Assembly (NCBI RefSeq): GCF_000212415.1
Contig: NC_015500.1
Span: 2,728,001 to 2,792,000 of the forward strand
Source: Treponema brennaborense DSM 12168
Lineage (GTDB): Bacteria > Spirochaetota > Spirochaetia > Treponematales > Treponemataceae
Reading direction: 5' to 3'
DNA: 64,000 nucleotides
Both the position numbers and the translations under genes were made by a program. Of the stretch, positions 50,646-58,921 are shown piece after piece. The notes under the pieces are model-generated. The model was given only the letters and a program-made list of their open reading frames with translations. It ran no database searches and was not told where the DNA came from. Every line of letters starts with the position of its first letter. Within the stretch, counting starts at the first letter, position 1.

Positions 50646-52138
50646 CAGCCGCGTTCCCTGTCTTCCCATTTTTTGCGGCTCGACTTCAACTCAAGCAGCA
50701 CCGGAATTTTGTCGAATCCGAGATCGCTTCTGATTTTGTTTTTCAGATACGAAAGATAACTTTCCGGCACTACTTCCGGCCGGCTTGCAAACAGCAAAAA
50801 CGAAACCGGATTGACGGACGTCTGCACCATATACCGTATTTTGAACTGGGAAGCACGGCTCGCCGGCGGCGGATACGCGGACACCCAATCTTTGAGCGCC
50901 GTATTCAGCACGCCGGTTTCGATTTTGCGGGTCAGCTGCCCGTACAGTTCGATCGCCGTATTGAGCAGATTTTTAAATCCTTTTCCTTCAAGCGCCGAAA
51001 CTGCGACGACGGGCGCGTAACTCATATGGCCGAACATGATTTTCAGGTTTTCTTCCGCACGTTTCAGCGTTTTCCGATCCTGCTCCTGCGTATCCCATTT
51101 ATTCAGCACGAAAATCACACCGCGGCCCCGTTCGTAAGCGAGTGCGGCGATTTTTTTATCCTGCTCGGCAAGACCTTCCTGTGCGTCGATCATCAAGAAC
51201 ACTACGTCGGTATCGTCGAGCGTCTTGATTGCGCGGTTTACCGAATAGTATTCGATATTTTCACTGACGCGCGCTTTACGCCGAATTCCGGCCGTATCGA
51301 GAACCAAAAACGCCGTATCCTGATAGGTAAACGAACCTTCAACGACGTCGCGCGTAGTACCCGCGTAGTCGCAGACGATGGAAGCCTGCGTATGCGTCAG
51401 CTTGTTTGAAAGCGTCGACTTTCCGGTGTTCGGTTTCCCCATGATCGCAACGCGAATCGGCTTTGCCGATTCGTCGCGCTCCACACGCGAAAAATCGAGG
51501 TTTTTCACGATCAATTCGCTTAATTCGGGAATCCGGTCGCCGTGCTCGGCGGAAATGAACAGCAGATTATCGAATCCGAACCGCATGTAATTCCACGCTT
51601 CCTCTTCAAGGCGCCCGCCTTCGGTTTTATTTACCGCGGCTATCACTTTATGCCAGTACGGGCGCAAAAGCGCGATAAACTCTTCGTCTTCGCCGGTAAC
51701 GAGTCCGGCGTCGAGCAGCAGCAATACGAGATCGGCGTTTTTGAGCGCCCGAAGCGTCTGTTCAACCACAAGTTCGTCCATCAGCGCTTCCATCGTACCG
51801 TTTTCCCGGTCGAGTTTGAAACCGCCGGTATCCATCAGCCGCACCGGACATCCGTTAATAAAAGCAGTTTCTTCAATCGGATCGCGGGTAACGCCGGGCG
51901 TCGGATCCGTTATTGCGCGCCTTTTCCTGAGTATTCGGTTAAAAAGCGTCGATTTACCGACGTTCGGTCTGCCCGCAATAACGACGAGCGGCAGATTGCG
52001 ATATTCGGCATTTTCATCAAACGCCGGCACCGCCGCGACTTCGGCATCAGCCGACGCAGCGGCGGACGTAATTTCGGCATCAACTGCTGCACCGACGGCC
52101 GTAAGTTCGGCATCACCGGCTATATCAAATTCTTCCAT
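50645..52138 (-). CDS. der: Ribosome-assembly GTPase Der (EngA)
   Basis: A 497-residue double GTPase required for 50S assembly. First G domain: GRPNVGKSTLFNRI, then DTGGF, NKTEGG. Second: GKPNTGKSTLSNKL, DTAGIRRKA, NKWD. A C-terminal KH-like domain ends IPVLLELKSSRKK. The N-terminal 50 residues are an Ala/Asp/Glu-rich extension (DAEITSAAASADAEVAAV), unusual for Der and similar to other repeat insertions in the window. AGGA lies about 12 nt before the ATG. It is coupled to merR. Confidence 0.95.
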   Translation of the reverse strand: MEEFDIAGDAELTAVGAAVDAEITSAAASADAEVAAVPAFDENAEYRNLPLVVIAGRPNVGKSTLFNRILRKRRAITDPTPGVTRDPIEETAFINGCPVRLMDTGGFKLDRENGTMEALMDELVVEQTLRALKNADLVLLLLDAGLVTGEDEEFIALLRPYWHKVIAAVNKTEGGRLEEEAWNYMRFGFDNLLFISAEHGDRIPELSELIVKNLDFSRVERDESAKPIRVAIMGKPNTGKSTLSNKLTHTQASIVCDYAGTTRDVVEGSFTYQDTAFLVLDTAGIRRKARVSENIEYYSVNRAIKTLDDTDVVFLMIDAQEGLAEQDKKIAALAYERGRGVIFVLNKWDTQEQDRKTLKRAEENLKIMFGHMSYAPVVAVSALEGKGFKNLLNTAIELYGQLTRKIETGVLNTALKDWVSAYPPPASRASQFKIRYMVQTSVNPVSFLLFASRPEVVPESYLSYLKNKIRSDLGFDKIPVLLELKSSRKKWEDRERG

Positions 52139-52240
52139 ATATAGTAATCCTGATACTGTGCGACGATTGCGAAAATCCGACCGATTCCCGCAGCGCCGCC
52201 GTGCTATATGCGGAATACGTACATCCGCAAAACCGTCCCG

Positions 52241-53944
52241 TTACGGCAAAAACGCCGCCGCGGCCTTTTTCTGCAATTCCGCCATGGAGTGCGACGCAAA
52301 CAGTTCCTTTAACGCGGTAATCCGCACCGGCGCCATGCTGAGCGAGCGGACGCCCATTCCGGCAAGCAGCAGCGCGCCTTCGGGATCTCCGGCCATTTCT
52401 CCGCACACCGAAACGGGAATACCCGCTTTTGCGGCACTGTCCACCGTATGCTTGATAAGCCGGAGCACCGCGATATTCCGTTCGTCGTACAGCGGCGCCA
52501 CGGCGGAATTTTCACGATCTATGCCGAGCGTATATTGGGTAAGATCGTTCGTTCCTATTGAAAAGAACCGGCACTGTTCGGCAAATATATCCGCAGTAAC
52601 CGCGGCGGCGGCCGTTTCAACCATTATACCGACCGGCGTATCGGCGGCGAACGCGTGGCCTTCAGCCGCAAGTTCCGCCTTAACGTCCGCTATGAGCGCA
52701 AGCGTTTCTTTTACCTGTGCCGGATGGGTTACCAGCGGCAGCATGATTTTCAGATTGCCGAACGCGCTCGCACGGTACAACGCGCGCAGCTGTCTTTTAA
52801 AAAGCGCCGGATGCGCAAGCGTCAGCCTGATCGCGCGGCTCCCCAGCAGCGGATTCTTTTCTTCCGAAACCGGAATTCCCGCCGATTTTATCAGTTTATC
52901 GCCGCCCGCGTCGAGCGTCCGTATCGTAACCGGCTTGTCCCCCATCGTTTCAAGCACTTGCTTGTACGCGTTGAACTGCGCTTCTTCGGAAACCGAATGA
53001 ACGCCGGACGCCCCCTGTTTTTTTGCCGACTGAACGGCTCCCATGAACAGGAATTCGGTACGGAACAAACCGATGCCGTCCGCGCCTTCGTCCAGCGCAA
53101 TTTGGGCTTCTTCGGGCAGTCCGATATTCGCATACAGCTGCAATTCGGTACCGTCTTCAGTAACGGCGCGCCGGAAACGATACTGCGCAAGCTTTGCGCG
53201 ATGCACGCTTTCGGCCCGTGCGGCCGAGTTAAACCGCTCGAGCGTCGCCGCATCCGGATCAACCGTTACCGTTCCGGCAGTACCATCGACGAGCACTTGC
53301 CGGCCGGTCGTGATCAGCGCCGAAAGGTGCTGAATGCCGAACACGGCCGGAACCTGATAATTGCGCGCCAGAATCGCCAGATGACTCGAAGTGCCGCCTT
53401 CCGTTATGACTAATCCTTTGATATTCCGGCGCGACAGCACCACCGCGTCCGACGGATTGACCGCACGGGCAACGATAACCGCGCCGTCGGGAACCGTTTC
53501 AAAGTCGAACGGTTTATAACCGAGCAGCTCGTCGGACACCCGGCCGAACACGTCGCAGATATCGGCGGCGCGTTCGGAAAGATATGCATCGTTCGACGAC
53601 CTGAGCATGGCCGCCATTTCCGTCACTTTCCGGTCAAGTATATATTCGATGTTATACCGCGCACGCTCGAACTCCGTGCGCACTTGTTTCAGGAATTCCG
53701 CATCGCTCAGCATCAGCAGATACGTCTGGAAAATTTCCGTCTGAGTGCCGTCCGCACCCGGAAGCATCGCTTCAATTTTGGTATGCACAGTCTGCAGCGC
53801 CGTTTCAAAACGCTGCCATTCGGCGGCACAATCGTTTTCCGCCACCGCATATTGGGGAACGGCTCTGGTCTCCGGTTCCGGAACGACGAACGCGGGCCCG
53901 GCGCCGGTTCCGCCGGAAGCTGAAATACCTTTAAAAGTTTCCAT
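52241..53944 (-). CDS. ptsI: Phosphoenolpyruvate--protein phosphotransferase (PTS enzyme I)
   Basis: A 567-residue cytoplasmic enzyme passing phosphate from PEP to HPr. The phosphorylated His is H188 in TEGGTSSHLAILAR (E. coli H189). PEP-binding barrel motifs include LYANIG, GIGLFRTEFLFM, RTLDAGGDK, IMVETAAAAVTADIFAEQ and FSIGTNDLTQY. HPr and enzyme II genes are not near; in treponemes such proteins often act in regulation. No upstream in-frame start. TTGACA-N17-TATATT ends 6 nt before the ATG. Confidence 0.94.
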   Translation of the reverse strand: METFKGISASGGTGAGPAFVVPEPETRAVPQYAVAENDCAAEWQRFETALQTVHTKIEAMLPGADGTQTEIFQTYLLMLSDAEFLKQVRTEFERARYNIEYILDRKVTEMAAMLRSSNDAYLSERAADICDVFGRVSDELLGYKPFDFETVPDGAVIVARAVNPSDAVVLSRRNIKGLVITEGGTSSHLAILARNYQVPAVFGIQHLSALITTGRQVLVDGTAGTVTVDPDAATLERFNSAARAESVHRAKLAQYRFRRAVTEDGTELQLYANIGLPEEAQIALDEGADGIGLFRTEFLFMGAVQSAKKQGASGVHSVSEEAQFNAYKQVLETMGDKPVTIRTLDAGGDKLIKSAGIPVSEEKNPLLGSRAIRLTLAHPALFKRQLRALYRASAFGNLKIMLPLVTHPAQVKETLALIADVKAELAAEGHAFAADTPVGIMVETAAAAVTADIFAEQCRFFSIGTNDLTQYTLGIDRENSAVAPLYDERNIAVLRLIKHTVDSAAKAGIPVSVCGEMAGDPEGALLLAGMGVRSLSMAPVRITALKELFASHSMAELQKKAAAAFLP

Positions 53945-53950
53945 TGTATA

Positions 53951-53979
53951 AATATATCAGCCGGTAAAACATCTGTCAA
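53951..53979 (-). promoter_or_regulatory. Promoter of ptsI, leaderless type
   Basis: Minus strand consensus TTGACA (53974-53979), 17 nt, TATATT (53951-53956), 6 nt, ATG. The best-supported leaderless case in the window. Confidence 0.75.
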
Positions 53980-54073
53980 CAAAAAGAAACTGATACGGCG
54001 GCGGCGCAGCTTCCGCCTGATGACTTCGGCAAACGGGAGCCGCTGGCTCCGCATCGGACGGAGCGCGTTCACG

Positions 54074-54102
54074 TTGTACAATTTCTTAATTTCTGCTACA
54101 CT
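54074..54102 (+). promoter_or_regulatory. Promoter of his fusion gene, leaderless type
   Basis: TTGTAC (54074-54079), 17 nt, TACACT (54097-54102) preceded by TGC (extended -10), 6 nt, ATG 54109. Confidence 0.6.
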
Positions 54103-54108
54103 TTCTGT

Positions 54109-55404
54109 ATGGTAATTTCATCAATCGATTTAAAAGACGGAAAAGTCGTTCAACTTAAAAACGGCAAGGAACCGGTTCTGGAACGGAACGACGCGGCGGC
54201 CCTTATCCGGGAATTCAACAGATACGGAGAAACGGCGATCATCGACCTTGACGCGGCGCTCGGCAATACGACGGCAAAAGGAACCACCGCCAACACCGAA
54301 ATGCTGAAAAGCCTTTTACGCAGCGGAAACGTACGCGTCGGCGGCGGTATTCGCGACGTAAAAAAAGCGAAAGAACTCGTTTCACTCGGCGCAGAAAAAG
54401 TAATCGTCGGTTCGGCCGCATTCAACGCGCACCGTGCGGCTCCGGCCGATCCCGTTTTGAATACGGCGTTTCTTGATGAACTTACCGAAGCGATCGGCAG
54501 ACAGCGCATTATCATTTCCGTAGACGCAATAAACGGAAACATCGCGGTAAAAGGCTGGACGGAAACGGCCGGCATCCCGCTTGCAGAAGGCGCCGCCGCC
54601 GCCGAAAAATACGCATCGGAACTGCTTTTTACCTGCGTGGAGCGCGAAGGCTGCATGACAGGCATCGACATGGAACAAGTCGGGAAACTGCGTAACACCG
54701 TTTCGTGCAGGCTGGTTGTCGCCGGCGGTGTTTCGAGCGTAGAAGAAATTGCCGAACTTGAACGGATGGGCTGCGACGTGCAGCTGGGCATGGCGCTGTA
54801 CACCGGCGCAGTGGCGCTCAAAGACGCGTTCGTCGCATGTCTCAACTGGCAAAAAGTGGATATGATCCCCGTCATTGCGCAAAGCGTTTCCGGCGAAGTG
54901 CTGATGATGGGCTACGCGAACCGAGAAGCGTTCGCCAAAACGTTCGACAGCGGAAAACTCACGTTTTGGAGCCGGACGCGCAACGTCCTGTGGACGAAAG
55001 GCGAACACTCGGGAAATTACCTGGAAGTAATCAAATTACGGGCCGATTGCGACCGGGACACGGTGCTCGCGACGGTCGTACCGCACGGCCCCGTCTGCCA
55101 CACCGGCAGCTGGACGTGCTTTACCGCCGAAGCCGGCGCCGCTTCAACGCTCGAACGCCTTTACGGCACCATTTCGGAACGGTTCGCCGATCCGCGGCCC
55201 GGTTCGTACACCGCGACACTCGACGCGAAACGGGTTCGCGAAAAAATTGAAGAAGAAGCCGAAGAACTGATCGAAGCCGAAGACAAAAGCGAAACCGTAT
55301 GGGAATGCGCCGACTTGCTGTACTTCGTAAGCGTTCTGATGTATCAGGAAAAAGTTACCTGGCAAGACGTGCTCGACGAACTCGACCGTCGCCACAAAAA
55401 ATAG
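54109..55404 (+). CDS. HisA-HisI-HisE trifunctional histidine biosynthesis fusion
   Basis: A 431-residue protein joining three steps. Residues about 1-245 are a HisA barrel: SSIDLKDGKVVQLKNG with the first catalytic Asp, VGGGIRDV, SVDAINGNIAVKGW with the second, and VAGGVSSVEEI. About 250-345 is HisI (phosphoribosyl-AMP cyclohydrolase): WSRTRNVLWTKGEHSGN, VKLRADCDRD-type metal site, GPVCHTGSWTCF. About 346-431 is HisE (phosphoribosyl-ATP pyrophosphatase): VREKIEEEAEELIEAE, WECADLLYF. HisIE fusions are common; HisA at their front is unusual. The gene starts leaderless and is followed 9 bp later by hisD. Confidence 0.9.
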   Translation: MVISSIDLKDGKVVQLKNGKEPVLERNDAAALIREFNRYGETAIIDLDAALGNTTAKGTTANTEMLKSLLRSGNVRVGGGIRDVKKAKELVSLGAEKVIVGSAAFNAHRAAPADPVLNTAFLDELTEAIGRQRIIISVDAINGNIAVKGWTETAGIPLAEGAAAAEKYASELLFTCVEREGCMTGIDMEQVGKLRNTVSCRLVVAGGVSSVEEIAELERMGCDVQLGMALYTGAVALKDAFVACLNWQKVDMIPVIAQSVSGEVLMMGYANREAFAKTFDSGKLTFWSRTRNVLWTKGEHSGNYLEVIKLRADCDRDTVLATVVPHGPVCHTGSWTCFTAEAGAASTLERLYGTISERFADPRPGSYTATLDAKRVREKIEEEAEELIEAEDKSETVWECADLLYFVSVLMYQEKVTWQDVLDELDRRHKK

Positions 55405-55413
55405 GAGCGCGCC

Positions 55414-56733
55414 GTGACCGCGATTAAAACCGTACCGGCGGCGCAGCTGCCCGCCGCGTTTTTTGAGCCCCGTATATTTGAAAAAGATACGGAAGCAACC
55501 GTTTCGGATATTCTCCGCCGCGTGCGAACGGACAAAGACGCCGCCCTGCACGAATTCGCACGAAAATTCGACCGGGCCGATCCGCACTCGTTCCAAATAG
55601 CGCAGAGCGATCTCGACTGCGCCGTACGGCGGCTTGAAGCGGAGAACGCGGCGCTGCACGGCGCGTTGTGTTATTCGCATGATCTCGCGCTGCGCTTCGC
55701 ACTCAAACAGCGGGAATCGTTCACGAACTTTGAAGCGGAACTGGAACCGGGAATCATCACCGGACAGCGCACGATAGCCGTCGATCGCGCCGGCTTGTAC
55801 GTTCCCGCCGGCCGGTTTCCGCTGCTTTCAACGGTAATCATGGCTTCCGCGCCGGCGATCGCAGCCGGCTGCGGTGAAGTCGTCCTGTGCACGCCGCCGC
55901 GCCCGCATCCCAACGATAAAACGCTTCCCTATGCGGACGAAGGCATCATGGCCGCCGCCGCCTTGTGCGGCGTACACCGCGTGTTTGCCTGCGGCGGCGC
56001 GCAGGCGATCGCCGCCATGGCGTACGGTACGGAATCGATACCGCGCTGCGACGTCATCGTCGGCCCGGGGAATAAATTCGTCGCGGAAGCCAAGCGCCAA
56101 GTGTACGGCACCGCCGGCATCGACATGATCGCGGGTCCTACCGAAGTATTCATCATTGCCGATTCCACGGCGAATCCGGCATGGATCGCGGCGGACATGC
56201 TCGCACAAGCCGAACACGACCCCGACGCGCAAGCCGTCCTCGCGACGCCGGACGCGGCGCTTGCCCGCAACGTGAGCGCGGAACTTGAAAAACAACTCGC
56301 CGCGCTCGCCACTGCCGAAATAGCCCGCACCAGCATCGAACGGCACGGCCTGATCATCATAACGGATTCGCTCGAACAGGCCGCCCGCATTGCGGATAAA
56401 AAAGCGCCGGAACATCTTGAACTGGCACTCGAAGCAGGGCCGGCGCTCGACGCGCTGGCGGCAAGCGTCCGCAATTACGGTTCGCTTTTCATCGGACACG
56501 GTTCGGCCGAAGTTCTGGGCGACTACGCGGCGGGACTGAATCACACGCTGCCGACGTCGACGTCGGCGCGTTTTACGGGCGGGCTTTCAGTACGCTGTTT
56601 TCTGAAAACGGTTACGACGCTTCGGACGAAAGGCGAATCCGCAGGGTTTCACGCTTCCGCGGAAGCGGCAAGCATTTTGGGAGAGACGGAAGGACTCGCG
56701 GGCCACGCACACGCCGCCCGCATCAGGTTATAG
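55414..56733 (+). CDS. hisD: Histidinol dehydrogenase
   Basis: A 439-residue Zn-dependent enzyme for the last two steps of histidine synthesis. Motifs: VDRAGLYVPAGRFPLLSTVIM, GGAQAIAAMAYGTESIPRCDVIVGPGNKFVAEAK, DMIAGPTEVFIIAD, QAEHDPDAQAVL, KAPEHLEL and NHTLPTSTSARFTGGLSV. The start codon is GTG 55414 with AGGAG upstream. It is co-transcribed with the HisA-I-E fusion. No other his genes in the window. Its stop overlaps the convergent acyltransferase gene by 6 bp. Confidence 0.95.
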   Translation: MTAIKTVPAAQLPAAFFEPRIFEKDTEATVSDILRRVRTDKDAALHEFARKFDRADPHSFQIAQSDLDCAVRRLEAENAALHGALCYSHDLALRFALKQRESFTNFEAELEPGIITGQRTIAVDRAGLYVPAGRFPLLSTVIMASAPAIAAGCGEVVLCTPPRPHPNDKTLPYADEGIMAAAALCGVHRVFACGGAQAIAAMAYGTESIPRCDVIVGPGNKFVAEAKRQVYGTAGIDMIAGPTEVFIIADSTANPAWIAADMLAQAEHDPDAQAVLATPDAALARNVSAELEKQLAALATAEIARTSIERHGLIIITDSLEQAARIADKKAPEHLELALEAGPALDALAASVRNYGSLFIGHGSAEVLGDYAAGLNHTLPTSTSARFTGGLSVRCFLKTVTTLRTKGESAGFHASAEAASILGETEGLAGHAHAARIRL

Positions 56734-57681
56734 ACCGAATTCCGCGTCGGGATTCTCTCGGCCGAGCGCTTCCAGCGACTGCCGGCGGACGGAATCGTAG
56801 CGCGCGTGCTGTTCGTCGAGCAGTTCCATAACGCGGTCGACGGTCTTCTGTTTGGGATCGATGCCCCGGATTTCGGGATTTTCGCCCAACGAATCGATCA
56901 CTTCGTTGCGGAATTTTTTGCATTCAATGACGGGACTTGCCGACATGATGACGACGTCCTGCACGACCAAATCGGCCAGCATGTTTTCAGGCTCGGCCGG
57001 ATTGATGCGCAGACAGTTGCCGTTTATGGACACGAGTATCATGACATCGAACATGCGCAAATACGAATCGATCTCGCGCAGGCCGCGTTTGGTTTCGGGT
57101 TTTCCCGGCCGGTAGCGCGTTCCGCTCGGGAACACCAAAATAGCCTGACCGTTGCGTTTCGCCGCGTCCATGGCGCGCATGGACGCCATGTTTATCTTGC
57201 GGCTTTTCGCTTCTTCCGCAGCGCGTTCGTCCGGATCGGTATGCGCAGCCAAACTGCGGCTGGGATAGATGACGATCCGGGTAAAACCTTCCGCCCAGGC
57301 TTTTACCATCGGGTTCGCTTCGTTCAATTTCATACCCGCGATCGCGACCAGCCGATTTGAAACTTCCGTACCGAAGTCTCCGCCGTCGTGTTCCAGCAGA
57401 TAACACAGCGCGGGCAAATCCATGTTGCTGTAATGTTCCATCAGTATGAGACCGCGTTTGCCGGCCTGAAGTTTATCCAAAAAATCTTTAAAATGCCCGC
57501 AGCCTTCGAGCCGGGAACCGTCGAGCAGATTGTCTTTAAGCATGGCGTCCATAATTTTACGGGTTCCCGGATTCGCTGCCTGATATACGTTCGTTTCGTC
57601 AATTTTATCCGCGGCCTGCGCCAGTTTTGCCAATTCACCGAAATAGCATTTGTAGCGTTCGCCGAGAGGGATTCCTGTCAT
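56728..57681 (-). CDS. PlsC/GPAT-type glycerolipid acyltransferase
   Basis: A 317-residue acyltransferase. The catalytic HX4D motif is H83-YSNM-D88; the substrate-phosphate motif is VFPSGTRYRPG (family FPEGTR-like). These place it among (lyso)glycerophosphate acyltransferases of phospholipid synthesis. Its long N- and C-terminal regions resemble soluble plant-type glycerol-3-phosphate acyltransferases more than the short membrane-bound PlsC; this is a judgement from appearance. No strong transmembrane helix. GAGGAG lies before the ATG. Confidence 0.78.
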   Translation of the reverse strand: MTGIPLGERYKCYFGELAKLAQAADKIDETNVYQAANPGTRKIMDAMLKDNLLDGSRLEGCGHFKDFLDKLQAGKRGLILMEHYSNMDLPALCYLLEHDGGDFGTEVSNRLVAIAGMKLNEANPMVKAWAEGFTRIVIYPSRSLAAHTDPDERAAEEAKSRKINMASMRAMDAAKRNGQAILVFPSGTRYRPGKPETKRGLREIDSYLRMFDVMILVSINGNCLRINPAEPENMLADLVVQDVVIMSASPVIECKKFRNEVIDSLGENPEIRGIDPKQKTVDRVMELLDEQHARYDSVRRQSLEALGRENPDAEFGL

Positions 57682-57771
57682 CTAAAGCTCCTCATGATTA
57701 CGCCGGACGGATCCTGCGCGGTATGCTTTTCGATAACGATACCCCGATTGTTCCCGTTCTGTCAAGCTCTG

Positions 57772-57800
57772 TTGATTTCCCTGCTGAAAGGCACTATATT
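57772..57800 (+). promoter_or_regulatory. Promoter of AI-2E permease gene, leaderless type
   Basis: TTGATT (57772-57777), 17 nt, TATATT (57795-57800), 7 nt, ATG 57808. Confidence 0.6.
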
Positions 57801-57807
57801 TATACCT

Positions 57808-58917
57808 ATGGATAACAAACGTACCCTCCAAACCGTTTTCATGTTCGCACTTTTTGCGCTGCTGTTCGTACTCATACTCGGAATGCTGCATCCTTTTTTC
57901 ACCGTTATTCTATGGACCATTTTATTGTACATTATCTTGAATCCGCTGCATCACCGCTGCGTTTCACGCCTCAATGCACAAAAAAAACTGTACGAATTCA
58001 GGAGGCACGTACTGGCAGGCGTTTTTTCCGTCGGAACGCTCATCATCATTATCGGACCGCTCATAACGATCGCAACGCTGCTGGTGCAGCAGATGCTGTC
58101 GTTTTTGCACGCCGTAGAGGACTTCATCAATCGGAATCCCGATTTTCTCACGTCATCCGAAATCGGCAAATCCGTACTCGGATTTATCGATAGATTCAAT
58201 TTGGATTTCATCGACTTGAATTCGACCGATCTGCGAACCAATCTGATAAAATTCATACAGCAATACAGTTCGCGTATCGTTTCGACAGGCGCGACGGTGC
58301 TGAGCAGCACCGGTAATTTTCTGGTTTCCGTATTGTTCGTCACGTTCGCCCTGTATTTCTGTTTTCTGGACGGCCGCTACCTCGCCTCGCTTTTAGCGCA
58401 GGCGATTCCCATCAATCCGCAGTACATGTCCGCGCTTATGAAAAAGTTTGCCGAAATCACCCGGCATTTATTTTCAGGCTATATTTTGGTCGCCTTGTAC
58501 CAGGGATTCGCCGCGTTCATCATCATGTCGATTTTCAGAGTGCAGGGTTCGCTGCTGTTCGCCGTAATACTGATGTTCGCTTCGTTCATTCCGCTGTTCG
58601 GTGCGGCGCTCGTCTGGCTGCCGATGGGAATCGTCATCTGCGCCACGGATTCGCTGCTGAAAGGTATTCTGTTCCTCGTTTTATGCGGTATCTGCGTCAG
58701 CTTTTTGGACAATTTCCTGCGGCCGATGTTCCTGAAAGACCGGATTAAAGTGCACCCGCTCGTTATCTTTTTTGCCATTTTGGGCGGATTGAAAGTATTC
58801 GGCATGAACGGGCTTTTGCTCGGGCCGATGATAATCATTCTGTTCTTTACCGTTCTCGATCTGCTCGTCAATTCCGAAGCGGCGGTCCCGACCGAAATCA
58901 CCGACTCTGCGGAGTAA
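57808..58917 (+). CDS. AI-2E (YdiK/TqsA-like) family transporter
   Basis: A 369-residue inner-membrane protein with about eight helices: two pairs at the N-terminus, a soluble loop (about 85-150), and a C-terminal bundle with FIPLFGAALVWLPMG, DNFLRPMFLKDRIKVHPLVIFFAILGG and NGLLLGPM, all typical. Family members include an AI-2 exporter and Na+/H+ antiporters, so the substrate is open despite luxS nearby. The start is ATG 57808. There is no Shine-Dalgarno and a promoter abuts it. The nnr gene follows after 4 bp. Confidence 0.88.
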   Translation: MDNKRTLQTVFMFALFALLFVLILGMLHPFFTVILWTILLYIILNPLHHRCVSRLNAQKKLYEFRRHVLAGVFSVGTLIIIIGPLITIATLLVQQMLSFLHAVEDFINRNPDFLTSSEIGKSVLGFIDRFNLDFIDLNSTDLRTNLIKFIQQYSSRIVSTGATVLSSTGNFLVSVLFVTFALYFCFLDGRYLASLLAQAIPINPQYMSALMKKFAEITRHLFSGYILVALYQGFAAFIIMSIFRVQGSLLFAVILMFASFIPLFGAALVWLPMGIVICATDSLLKGILFLVLCGICVSFLDNFLRPMFLKDRIKVHPLVIFFAILGGLKVFGMNGLLLGPMIIILFFTVLDLLVNSEAAVPTEITDSAE

Positions 58918-58921
58918 CCCG

